Positions 43,288 through 50,467 of a stretch of 64,000 nt of DNA are shown piece after piece. The notes beneath the pieces were generated by a model. That model had not been told where the DNA came from. It did not search any database and saw nothing but the letters and a program-made list of their open reading frames with translations. The translations under genes and the position numbers were made by a program. How positions within the stretch are numbered: position 1 is the first letter of the stretch; each line of letters begins with the position of its first letter. Source of the stretch: Woeseia sp037968755 (GTDB taxonomy: Bacteria; Pseudomonadota; Gammaproteobacteria; Steroidobacterales; Woeseiaceae); assembly GCA_037968755.1 (NCBI GenBank), contig JBBKWB010000112.1:42887-106886 (forward strand), written 5' to 3'.

Positions 43288-43326
43288 AGGGGTAACCCTG
43301 TGGAGGTTCAAGTCCTCTTCTCGGCA
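43271..43326 (+). pseudogene. 3' half of the interrupted tRNA-Leu(CAG) gene
   Basis: The fragment starts in the anticodon arm, continues with a proper class II variable arm (AGGG-GTAA-CCCT), T arm (GGAGG-TTCAAGT-CCTCT) and the acceptor strand TCTCGGC plus A. Joined to 32808-32852 it gives a fully paired tRNA-Leu(CAG), with acceptor GCCGAGG pairing TCTCGGC (one G-T). The next three bases are GCA, not CCA. A rho-independent terminator follows, as expected for the original gene end. There is no promoter at this side. Confidence 0.9.
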
Positions 43327-43338
43327 GCAAATAAAAAG

Positions 43339-43369
43339 AGGCCCTACTCTCACGAGTAGGGCCTTTTTT
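43339..43369. terminator. Rho-independent terminator of the ancestral tRNA-Leu unit
   Basis: An 11-bp perfect stem (AGGCCCTACTC / GAGTAGGGCCT) with a TCAC loop is followed by a T run and preceded by an A run, so it can end transcription in both directions. It lies 12 bases after the tRNA 3' fragment. Confidence 0.9.
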
Positions 43370-43504
43370 ATTTGCTGCGCGGAACAGACGACCTCCAGGG
43401 TGCCATTTGTTGCTATCTGCCACCCCTCAGCGTTAACGGCTTTGTCGGCGCCACTACTACCCTGCTGTCGTCGTAGAACCGCGGTTGCCATGGTTAAGCG
43501 AATT

Positions 43505-43535
43505 GCCGAGCTAGGTTCAAGTCCTCTTCTCGGCA
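43505..43535 (+). other. tRNA-Leu minihelix relic (acceptor stem plus T arm)
   Basis: The 31-nt stretch has GCCGAG, a CT spacer, the T-arm core AGG-TTCAAGT-CCT, then CTT and CTCGGC plus A. Its last 23 bases (43513-43535) are identical to 43304-43326, and its first six equal the 5' end of the broken tRNA-Leu. D, anticodon and variable arms are missing, leaving exactly the coaxial top half of a tRNA. It may be a deletion scar of a second tRNA copy or of an earlier integration event. Confidence 0.7.
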
Positions 43536-43680
43536 TCGACAAAACTGGTGGGCTGCAGTGCGCATGACATTATGGGCTCGTATAGTCATCGCTTTGGATT
43601 ACATTCTCCTGATACTTGTCTGTCTCGGCTGGCGGTGCCAACCCCCAATGACCAGAAGACTGCCCCGGCCTGTTGGTCGC

Positions 43681-44028
43681 TTACGCCCTAAGGTCTATTA
43701 AGACAATAGTCAGTAGGACCACAGACCTTTCCACTCCGATCAGAGCATGCTCGACCCCACCTTCAAGGAAAGCCAATTGCCCTTGTTTCAAGCAAATATG
43801 CTTATCCGGCGTTTTGAGAGTGACTTCCCCTTCGATACAATGAAATACCGAAGCGCCGTCCACGCTACAGAATTCGGAACGATGCATGTCAACACCGGCA
43901 TCTATGACTAATCGCGCTAGCTCAAGCCCTTTTGTTTTTGCAATAACTTTCGACTTCTCTGTTTCCAGATCATTCGCCCATGACTTCAGATCTACAACTT
44001 CCCCCGACACTGCGTGATGTGTAGCCAT
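43681..44028 (-). CDS. Small cupin-domain protein
   Basis: The 115-residue product ends in a single cupin-like barrel: EFCSVDGASVFHCIEGEVTL, followed by KQGQLAFLEGGVEHALIGVE. The usual metal-binding histidine set is incomplete, with only the late H in GGVEHAL clearly in place, so metal binding is uncertain. AGAGG precedes the ATG. It is the first gene beyond the tRNA relics and divergent from the CBS gene. The role is unknown; a sensor or detoxification function is possible. Confidence 0.7.
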   Translation of the reverse strand: MATHHAVSGEVVDLKSWANDLETEKSKVIAKTKGLELARLVIDAGVDMHRSEFCSVDGASVFHCIEGEVTLKTPDKHICLKQGQLAFLEGGVEHALIGVERSVVLLTIVLIDLRA

Positions 44029-44253
44029 AAATTGTTACCTCTCCCCAAAATACACACATTCACCACTTCGCGCCTTGTCGTGAATAACCCGATTCAATTT
44101 TTAATGGTCAGCACTCTTTGATGGCGGAAGCGTATATTACCGTACTCCCCGCGCCGTTTTGCGACTGACCATTGGAATCGGCTATCTGGACGACTCAGAG
44201 ATCGCACGCGCAAAACTCAAAAATAAACGCCCTGACCGTTAAAGGATATAGTC

Positions 44254-44697
44254 GTGATCGTTGAAACATTACTACCGATAGCGCGCGATCACCTCGTCAC
44301 AATCAGCGATACAGCCCGGCTCACCGAGGCTGCGAGCTGTTTCGGGCGTGGCGATACCAGCCTTATCATCGTATGCGACGACGCCGCGATCATGCTGGGT
44401 GTCGTCAGCAAGACGGACATAGTTTCCCGAATAGGCCGGTGTGATGGCGGTGCATGCATGACAACGGTCGGGTCGGTGATGTCGCAGAAAATAGTCTGCT
44501 GCCGCCCCGGCGATACGCTTCAGGAAGCGTGGTCGCTCATGAAAGAGAGCGGTTTTTTTCATATCCCGATTGTGGATCAGAATCGCCGACCGATGGGCAT
44601 GCTCAATGTCCGTGATGCACTTCAAGCAATGCTGGGCGACGTCGAGTACGAAGAAGCGCTCTTGCGCGATTATGTCATGGGCATCGGATATCGCTGA
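44254..44697 (+). CDS. CBS-pair protein
   Basis: A 147-residue protein made up of two CBS motifs: VTISDTARLTEAASCFGRG with IMLGVVSKTDIVSRI, then KIVCCRPGDTLQEAWSLMKE with FHIPIVDQNRRPMGMLNVRD. CBS pairs bind adenosine nucleotides and act as energy or redox sensors. GTG 44254 has AAAGGA seven bases upstream. An unusual number of cysteines (four, including a CC pair) suggests possible redox or metal sensitivity, which is an inference. Confidence 0.85.
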   Translation: MIVETLLPIARDHLVTISDTARLTEAASCFGRGDTSLIIVCDDAAIMLGVVSKTDIVSRIGRCDGGACMTTVGSVMSQKIVCCRPGDTLQEAWSLMKESGFFHIPIVDQNRRPMGMLNVRDALQAMLGDVEYEEALLRDYVMGIGYR

Positions 44698-44926
44698 GGA
44701 TGACCAATATTTTCTGCTTCACTGTCAGCAATAACGGAGCATTTAGGAAAGGATAAAGCCAGTTAGGGACTTCACTGCGCTTTCGCTCATACCAGGGAGC
44801 TTACGGGAGCTTTCAGCCAAGAATGCAGGAGTTCATTCGTATTCTCGACAATTACGTGCCTGTCAAACAGATCGCTCCGCACCGGTGATATCGGCGTATG
44901 CTGGCGGTTTGACTAACAGGCTGTCA

Positions 44927-45157
44927 ATGACCGACATACATTCGCAAATCACAGTAATGCTGGATCGAGAAACAGAAATCGGCCATCGCGTAACATTGGT
45001 CGAACGATTGCAGCGAATTAGTGGTGTTATCGAGGCTCGCTTCGACTCCAGCGATCATCGCCATCTTACGATTACATTCCGCGATGGATCATTAAGTCCG
45101 CTCACATTGCTTGATTTCTTGGCGACCCACAATGCTGCAGCATCTTTGGCTGTGTGA
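44927..45157 (+). CDS. Small protein with ferredoxin/HMA-like fold, no metal cysteines
   Basis: The 76-residue product, from ATG 44927 behind CAGG, reads MTDIHSQITVMLDRETEIGH, then LVERLQRISGVIEARFDSSD and HLTITFRDGSLSPLTLLDFL. The strand-helix-strand pattern around RISGVIEARF recalls HMA-type metallochaperone folds, but no CxxC is present. It lies 230 bp after the CBS gene. Function unknown. The stretch before it contains a 21-codon frame at 44823 that is not convincing. Confidence 0.5.
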   Translation: MTDIHSQITVMLDRETEIGHRVTLVERLQRISGVIEARFDSSDHRHLTITFRDGSLSPLTLLDFLATHNAAASLAV

Positions 45158-45193
45158 AAGTACGGTCAGACTCGAACGAGCGCGCCGTTCGAC

Positions 45194-45745
45194 TCAGTCC
45201 AGTGCCGCCCGCATCTCCCTAAGGGTTGCTGTCCACGCAGCATTGATATCGTGTTCGGTTGCTCCGGCTATCATCAGGTCCAGATACTGTTTTGCGGGGA
45301 CGTATGGGCCCTTCGGTTCCGTAACACGATAAAGATCTGCTGCATACCATTTTCCGTCTTCACCCAGCACCTGAAATGTCTCTCTCGAATATATGCCAAG
45401 AGGAACGTCTTCCAGAATATCGAGCTCTTCCATTTCGCTTTTTGGAATGTAGTAGAGAACGCCGTATATCATTCCCGCCGGTTTCGGAATGATGCTACTG
45501 ATGCCGCCTTGCATATCGTCAGAGTACTTCCGAAACTGAATTTCAAAATTCGGCAACTGCGCATTCATTACGTACTTCAGGCTCGGCGTAAACCGCTTCA
45601 TGTACTCTTCGGACATGTTTGAACCGTATCCGAAGTGAAGCACCATCTCCTCCTTCGCGTAAATCTGCGTGGCAGAGAATGAGATGCATATCGCCAAAAC
45701 ACCAGCGGCGGTCAGCTTTATCAATACTGGAAAACGATTCATCAC
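45194..45745 (-). CDS. Exported gamma-glutamylcyclotransferase-like (AIG2) protein
   Basis: This 183-residue protein has a clear signal peptide (IKLTAAGVLAICISFSATQI, cleavage near IYA) followed by the GGCT fold: HFGYGSNMSEEYMKRF, AGMIYGVLYYIPKSEMEELD and the late YLDLMIAGA. The catalytic glutamate of this fold is most likely in EMEELDILED. Most relatives are cytoplasmic enzymes releasing 5-oxoproline from gamma-glutamyl amines; export is unusual. It is convergent with the small protein gene. Confidence 0.78.
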   Translation of the reverse strand: MMNRFPVLIKLTAAGVLAICISFSATQIYAKEEMVLHFGYGSNMSEEYMKRFTPSLKYVMNAQLPNFEIQFRKYSDDMQGGISSIIPKPAGMIYGVLYYIPKSEMEELDILEDVPLGIYSRETFQVLGEDGKWYAADLYRVTEPKGPYVPAKQYLDLMIAGATEHDINAAWTATLREMRAALD

Positions 45746-45920
45746 ATTTATCCCTTAACGTGCATCAAAATTCAGTGTGCATCCTCAGCGACGATATCCG
45801 GCTGCTGCAATTACTTCAAGAACTAGCCATTTAGTGTACATGGCGTGGCATCAGGTGATTTATCATAGCCACGGCGCATAGTATTCGAAAGAATATCCAT
45901 ACAAGGCAGGCGAACGAGCA

Positions 45921-46469
45921 ATGCTGATGAGACCCGCACCGGAGTTAGACGTATCCACCTGGCTAAATACTGACGAGCCGATTTCATTGGCGTCGCTACG
46001 TGGGCGTGTGGTTCTTATCGAGGCTTTTCAAATGCTATGTCCGGGATGTGTCTCGCATAGCTTGCCTCAAGCCAAGCGAGTGGCTGCTTATTTTCACCAG
46101 TCTGATGTTGCCGTGCTTGGTTTGCACACAGTCTTCGAACACAAAGCCGCGCAGGGAACGGAAACCGCACTCAAAGCGTTTCTTCACGAGTATAGAATTG
46201 GCTTCCCGGTCGGCATCGACCGGCAAATAGGTGACGCTCGAATTCCCAGTACTATGTCCGAGTACCAGATGGAAGGAACGCCGACGATGATACTCATCGA
46301 CGCCGAAGGACTCATTCGAAGACAGCATTTTGGTCGTGAAGAAGACCTGGTTCTCGGCGCTCAGATTAGCGAACTGGTCGCCGAAAACGATCCGGCAAAC
46401 CAAGCAGGAACAAGCGTCTTCGCTGCACCCAATAATTGTGATGAAAATGGCTGCCCTGTTTCAGAATAG
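45921..46469 (+). CDS. Thioredoxin-fold (TlpA/AhpC-like) redox protein
   Basis: The product has 182 residues with a redoxin core: LASLRGRVVLIEAFQMLCPGCVSHSLPQ has a CPGC redox motif at the start of helix 1, followed by DVAVLGLHTVFEH, and cis-proline region MEGTPTMILIDAEG. No signal peptide is present, so it is probably cytoplasmic. The C-terminal tail (NNCDENGCPVSE) adds two further cysteines and may bind metal or form a second disulfide. The substrate is unknown. Confidence 0.82.
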   Translation: MLMRPAPELDVSTWLNTDEPISLASLRGRVVLIEAFQMLCPGCVSHSLPQAKRVAAYFHQSDVAVLGLHTVFEHKAAQGTETALKAFLHEYRIGFPVGIDRQIGDARIPSTMSEYQMEGTPTMILIDAEGLIRRQHFGREEDLVLGAQISELVAENDPANQAGTSVFAAPNNCDENGCPVSE

Positions 46470-46548
46470 AAGCCGCTTCAAGTTGCGTGTCGAAGCGCTG
46501 CGCCGAGCTTTGTCCAGGCGTGAACGATGCCCCGAATGATTAGCAGGA

Positions 46549-46998
46549 CTAGTTGCTGACCGTCCGAATTGAATGACAAAGTCCGGCGCTGAGCGCAATC
46601 ATCAACTCGCCATTGCTCGGATTCACAATTTGCTCGTCGTCGCGGAGTGTTAGTTGGCATTCAACGGTCGCGCCACGTCGCAGGCTGCGGAAGCGCTCGA
46701 GTACCGGCTCTCGAATACTGTAGACCGGCAGGATCTCACCGGCTGTAATTAAGAGACCCGATGAGCGCCGCGAGTAAACCCGGACGACCAGGAGTTCAAC
46801 TACGCCAGCGTAGCCGCCAAAGGTCAGTCGAAAGCGAGGTTCGCCGGTAACTCGTGCCAGGACTCCATACTCGCGCACAGATTCCACGTGTTGTAATGCC
46901 GGTGGCATTGCTGGAGCTGCCGCACTCGCTTGCACGTTCCCTTGAGACACATCCAGAACAGGCAAGCTGTTCTCTACTTCATCGAATTGTTTACGCAT
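46549..46998 (-). CDS. Hypothetical protein with possible PilZ-like beta barrel
   Basis: The 149-residue product starts at ATG 46998 behind AGGGA; the frame upstream to 47223 looks non-coding. It is rich in beta strands (GVLARVTGEPRFRLTFGGYA, LLVVRVYSRRSSGLLITAGE, GATVECQLTLRDDEQIVNPS). I do not recognise a family. The strand pattern could be a small barrel, but the RxxxR motif of PilZ is not seen. It lies alone, convergent with the redoxin gene. Confidence 0.45.
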   Translation of the reverse strand: MRKQFDEVENSLPVLDVSQGNVQASAAAPAMPPALQHVESVREYGVLARVTGEPRFRLTFGGYAGVVELLVVRVYSRRSSGLLITAGEILPVYSIREPVLERFRSLRRGATVECQLTLRDDEQIVNPSNGELMIALSAGLCHSIRTVSN

Positions 46999-47456
46999 AG
47001 TTTTCCCTGCAACGCCCGATCGCAGCCTGCGGAATAAGTAATCGTTACAGTTAAGACGTTTACGCCACCAAATCCGACAACGCTGATAGCTACTATTTTT
47101 TGATACGGGCATTCGTGTAGCCGGGAACCTAAGCCCCACGGGGGCTACAGCCGATCGTCGGCGTAGGCCAATACCCGCTTCAGACAGTACAGCTATTACC
47201 CGCCCCAACAATCTGGGTCGCAAATCCAGCCTGCCTGGTTGTAAGGCACGCGATTAATTCCCGGAGTCACTGCTGAGTCATATCCTGCGGATATTGGGGG
47301 GCCAATTATGGCTGCGTGGCGGCATATAGCCACTGATGACTGCAAATTCGAGGGCGATCCAGCAGGAGGCACGGCTTTATCGAATATGGCGAGACAGCCC
47401 AAATCGGTTAGACTGTGGCGCTTGCGGCTCACCTCCAAAATCCAATAAGGCCACTC
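46999..47456. other. Gene-free interval before the AgcS symporter
   Basis: This 458-bp interval has no supported gene; the open frames in it lack ribosome sites and family resemblance. It contains the palindrome at 47116-47149 and must carry the promoters for the hypothetical protein (reverse) and the symporter (forward), neither of which has clear consensus boxes. Confidence 0.5.
47116..47149. repeat. REP-like palindrome
   Basis: Arms TGTAGCC and GGCTACA enclose a GC-rich inner stem (CCCC/GGGG around ACG). The size and intergenic position resemble the palindromic REP elements of gammaproteobacteria. Only one copy is seen in this window. Confidence 0.4.
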
Positions 47457-48938
47457 ATGCAAGCTGTCGTCGATTACCTGAATGCGATCATCTGGAGCCC
47501 GTTGCTGGTTGGCCTCGCGCTCGGCGCCGGTCTGTTTTTCTCGTTTCAGACCCGCTTCGTACAGGTACGGATGTTCCGCGAAATGATTTACCTGCTGGTA
47601 TCAGGCAAGAGCTCGGACAAAGGTATCTCTACCTTCCAGGCCTTGGCCGTATCCCTGTCAGGTCGCGTAGGCACGGGCAATATCGCGGGTGTTGCCGCTG
47701 CCATCGGCTTTGGCGGTCCAGGTGCGGTATTCTGGATGTGGGTCGTGGCATTCCTCGGCGCATCGACCGCTTACGTCGAATCCGCGCTCGGCCAGATTTA
47801 TAAAGAAGAGGACGAAGGCCAGTATCGCGGCGGTCCTGCTTACTATCTCGAAAAAGCGCTAGGTCAGAAGTGGTATGGCTGGATGTTCGCGCTGACAACG
47901 ATTGTTGCCTGCGGCCTGCTGCTACCCGGCGTGCAATCAAACAGTATTTCCTCCGCTGCCGAGGTGGCCTTTGGCAGCGAGGCAATGGTGACTACTGCAA
48001 TCGGCACAGTCAGCGTGACCAAAGTGGCCACGGCAATCGGCGTCGTAACGATACTGGGTTTCATTATTTTTGGCGGCGTGAAACGTATTGCTCACTTCAC
48101 GCAAATCGTCGTGCCGTTCATGGCCTTCGCCTACATCGTTACCGCTTGTGCCGTCGTTGCACTGAATATTTCGGAACTTCCGCGCGTTATCGGTATGATT
48201 TTTGGAGATGCTTTTACCCCCATGGCGGGCTTCGGCGCCGCAGTTGGCTGGGGCGTTAAACGTGGCATTTATTCCAACGAAGCGGGCCAGGGAACCGGCC
48301 CCCACGCAGCGGCGGCTGCCGAAGTCGATCACCCGGCGCAGCAGGGTTTGGTTCAAGCGTTTTCAGTTTACATAGACACTTTGTTCATCTGTTCCGCGAC
48401 TGCGTTCATGATTCTTATCACCGGTGCGTATAACGTGCACGACCCAGCGGGTGGCTTTCTAATTCAGAATGTTCCAGCCACGCTGGACCCGAATAGCCCC
48501 GCGTTCACCCAATATGCCGTCGACAGTGTTGCCACCGGCATTGGCAAGCCGTTCGTCGCACTGGCGCTGTTCTTTTTCGCGTTTACGACGCTGCTGGCCT
48601 ATTACTACATCGCAGAAACCAACGTGGCTTACATCCGCCGCACGTTCAAGTTTCCAGGTATGACATTCCTGTTGAAAATTGGTTTGATGGCTTCGGTTTT
48701 TTACGGCGCCGTGCGTACGGCCAGTCTGGCGTGGGGCCTGGGTGACATTGGCGTCGGCCTGATGGCCTGGCTCAACATTGTCGGCATTCTCATTATCTTC
48801 TTCGTGTCAAAGCCGGCACTTAAGGCGCTACGTGACTACGAAGCCCAGAAAAAAGCGGGTGTTGAGCACTATCGATTTGATCCCGAAGCGCTGGGCATCA
48901 AGAATGCGGGCTTCTGGGTCAAACGCAACAAGCGTTAA
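47457..48938 (+). CDS. Sodium:alanine/glycine symporter (AgcS/AlsT family)
   Basis: This 493-residue carrier has about 11 helices and the family signatures SGRVGTGNIAGVAAAIGFGG, AFLGASTAYVESALGQIYK, GVKRGIYSNEAGQGTGPHAA and TLLAYYYIAETN. It imports alanine or glycine with sodium. ATG 47457 has AAGG six bases before and places the first conserved residues at the N-terminus. It is monocistronic. Confidence 0.95.
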   Translation: MQAVVDYLNAIIWSPLLVGLALGAGLFFSFQTRFVQVRMFREMIYLLVSGKSSDKGISTFQALAVSLSGRVGTGNIAGVAAAIGFGGPGAVFWMWVVAFLGASTAYVESALGQIYKEEDEGQYRGGPAYYLEKALGQKWYGWMFALTTIVACGLLLPGVQSNSISSAAEVAFGSEAMVTTAIGTVSVTKVATAIGVVTILGFIIFGGVKRIAHFTQIVVPFMAFAYIVTACAVVALNISELPRVIGMIFGDAFTPMAGFGAAVGWGVKRGIYSNEAGQGTGPHAAAAAEVDHPAQQGLVQAFSVYIDTLFICSATAFMILITGAYNVHDPAGGFLIQNVPATLDPNSPAFTQYAVDSVATGIGKPFVALALFFFAFTTLLAYYYIAETNVAYIRRTFKFPGMTFLLKIGLMASVFYGAVRTASLAWGLGDIGVGLMAWLNIVGILIIFFVSKPALKALRDYEAQKKAGVEHYRFDPEALGIKNAGFWVKRNKR

Positions 48939-49181
48939 GGCTGCACCGCGAAATTTTCGCCCAAGCCATATTGTGGCAGGGCCAGCGTCCAGCTAAACTC
49001 AGTGCGGTCGAAAGTTGGTCATCAATAATAATAACCTCCCGTTTGAGGAGAGTCGCCCGAGAGCGAAGGTCGAAGCGCTTCAACATCCATGGCAAGCCAA
49101 CTGATGGCTGCATTCTCAAGATGAATGGTTCGTCGCAAATGGCATAGGGCGCGCTTCGGTTGCGGGTATAAGGAGAAGCCT

Positions 49182-49592
49182 GTGTTACTGAGCGTCAGTT
49201 TGCTCGTTCTGCTGCTGGCAACAGCGGTGATCTACCTGTGGCGTCAGCCTCGGCAGGGGGGCCCGCGTGCCAGTTCAGAAAGTGCAAACCTTGATGGCAG
49301 CGGCCGTTTCCATGCGCTGTCTATTCGTTTTGGCGCTGGAGCTTGCGAACAGTCACGGCAGCTTCACGGCCAGCGATTCCTCGCCGGCAACGTGCCCGAG
49401 TTACCACTGGCAGATTGCAACGTCGATAATTGCCAGTGTCGATTCGTGCATCACGGTGATCGCCGTCAAGGTGACGACCGCCGCAGTCCTTTTCAGGGTG
49501 GCTTCGGCGGCTCGGCGCCACGCCGGGACGATGATCGCCGGCACAGCTCTGACCGCCGTAACGGTCAGTCGCCGTCACCAACGGACAGCTAA
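49182..49592 (+). CDS. Membrane-anchored Cys/Asp-Arg-Arg-rich hypothetical protein
   Basis: The 136-residue product begins at GTG 49182, fixed by AAGGAG six bases upstream. An N-terminal helix (LLSVSLLVLLLATAVIYLW) is followed by a short domain with QLHGQRFLAGNVPELPLADC, then CNVDNCQCRFVHHGDRR and several more Asp-Arg-Arg motifs (GDDRRSPF, DDDRRHSSDRR). Four cysteines and paired histidines suggest a metal site. I recall similar uncharacterised proteins in other gammaproteobacteria, but no function is known. Confidence 0.7.
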   Translation: MLLSVSLLVLLLATAVIYLWRQPRQGGPRASSESANLDGSGRFHALSIRFGAGACEQSRQLHGQRFLAGNVPELPLADCNVDNCQCRFVHHGDRRQGDDRRSPFQGGFGGSAPRRDDDRRHSSDRRNGQSPSPTDS

Positions 49593-49615
49593 GTATTATC
49601 CGCTGTAGCCGCGCT

Positions 49616-50248
49616 TCAGTATCCCGAATCGGCCAGCACGGTTTCGTACGAGCGCAGTTCGTGCTCGTGGTCTGCTCGCTCTTCGATCAGGTCAATAATC
49701 TCCGCCTCCAGCCTGCCCGTGTCCTCAGACAGCTGCTTTAAGTCGGCAAGCAAAAGCACACGGCTTTCCATCGTGGTTTCGCGGCTGATTAATGCGGCTT
49801 CGGTATCCCTGATCTGGACCTTCACGCGTTCAAGTTCTGCCTCTCGTGCACGTATCGCATTGCTTGCCGAATTCACATTCGATCGCAAGGTATGCAAATG
49901 TGCCCCGTTCCGATAGGCATCGAGGAAATAGGGCTCCTGGTCACTGGCGCAAACACCGTAGTACTGGCCACCAGCAGAGCCGAGTGCAAAGCCTCGGGAC
50001 GGTTGGCAAAATTCACGCAGTCCTTCTTCGCGCCCAGCACGGTAGTCGTCAAAGCTTGGCGTGTAGCCGTGTTTCGCGCAGGCCTTGCGATGCTGTCCAA
50101 TGCGATCCGCCGTATAGCCGCGCGAACCGTCTTCAAAGCCGATCGCCCGCCAGTCACTTACCGCGCATTCGTCGGCACTCATTGATGCACAGCCTGCCAT
50201 GAACAGCGCAGCTGTCATCACCAGTATTCCTGAGAGTATTCTTTTCAT
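49616..50248 (-). CDS. DUF2799-type lipoprotein with C-terminal coiled coil
   Basis: The 210-residue product from ATG 50248 has the lipobox MAGC at residues 17-20. The DUF2799 region follows (SADECAVSDWRAIGFEDGSR, RKACAKHGYTP, YRAGREEGLREFCQPSRGF), then a predicted coiled coil (AREAELERVKVQIRDTEAAL, LKQLSEDTGRLEAEIIDL). It is an envelope protein of unknown function and ends 23 bp from the convergent Cys-rich gene. Confidence 0.82.
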   Translation of the reverse strand: MKRILSGILVMTAALFMAGCASMSADECAVSDWRAIGFEDGSRGYTADRIGQHRKACAKHGYTPSFDDYRAGREEGLREFCQPSRGFALGSAGGQYYGVCASDQEPYFLDAYRNGAHLHTLRSNVNSASNAIRAREAELERVKVQIRDTEAALISRETTMESRVLLLADLKQLSEDTGRLEAEIIDLIEERADHEHELRSYETVLADSGY

Positions 50249-50467
50249 GAGCCTGTCTCCGCCGGTGCAATACCGCACCTTTTCTCGATCCACCTAACAT
50301 ACAAGCGGTTTCAGCTTGTGACCGTGACCTGACTCACAGGCTGAAAAGCCGCTCTTCCCTGTCCTCTGGCGTACGCATTGCAGTCAATGTGACCTGCGTC
50401 ACGGCCACTGCCAAAGCTGCGCCGCTACTCTGTCCCTGATTAATTCTGCTCACGAGACGCAATCGGC

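Noticed and set aside
32808..43326. Group I intron in tRNA-Leu as the cause of the split
   Set aside because: Such introns are a few hundred bases and sit in the anticodon loop; here 10.4 kb with many genes lies after the anticodon arm and direct repeats mark the ends.
43276..43542. Reverse-strand 88-codon frame between the tRNA fragments
   Set aside because: It starts with the same backward tRNA 3' end (MPRRGLEP-like) and covers a terminator; it is not a gene.
44823..44888. 21-codon frame (MQEFIRILDNYVPVKQIAPH)
   Set aside because: It is too short and lacks a well-spaced ribosome site; it may be the start of a lost gene but this cannot be supported.
47196..47462. 88-codon reverse-strand frame in the interval before the AgcS gene
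   Set aside because: No ribosome site and no family; overlaps the likely symporter promoter.
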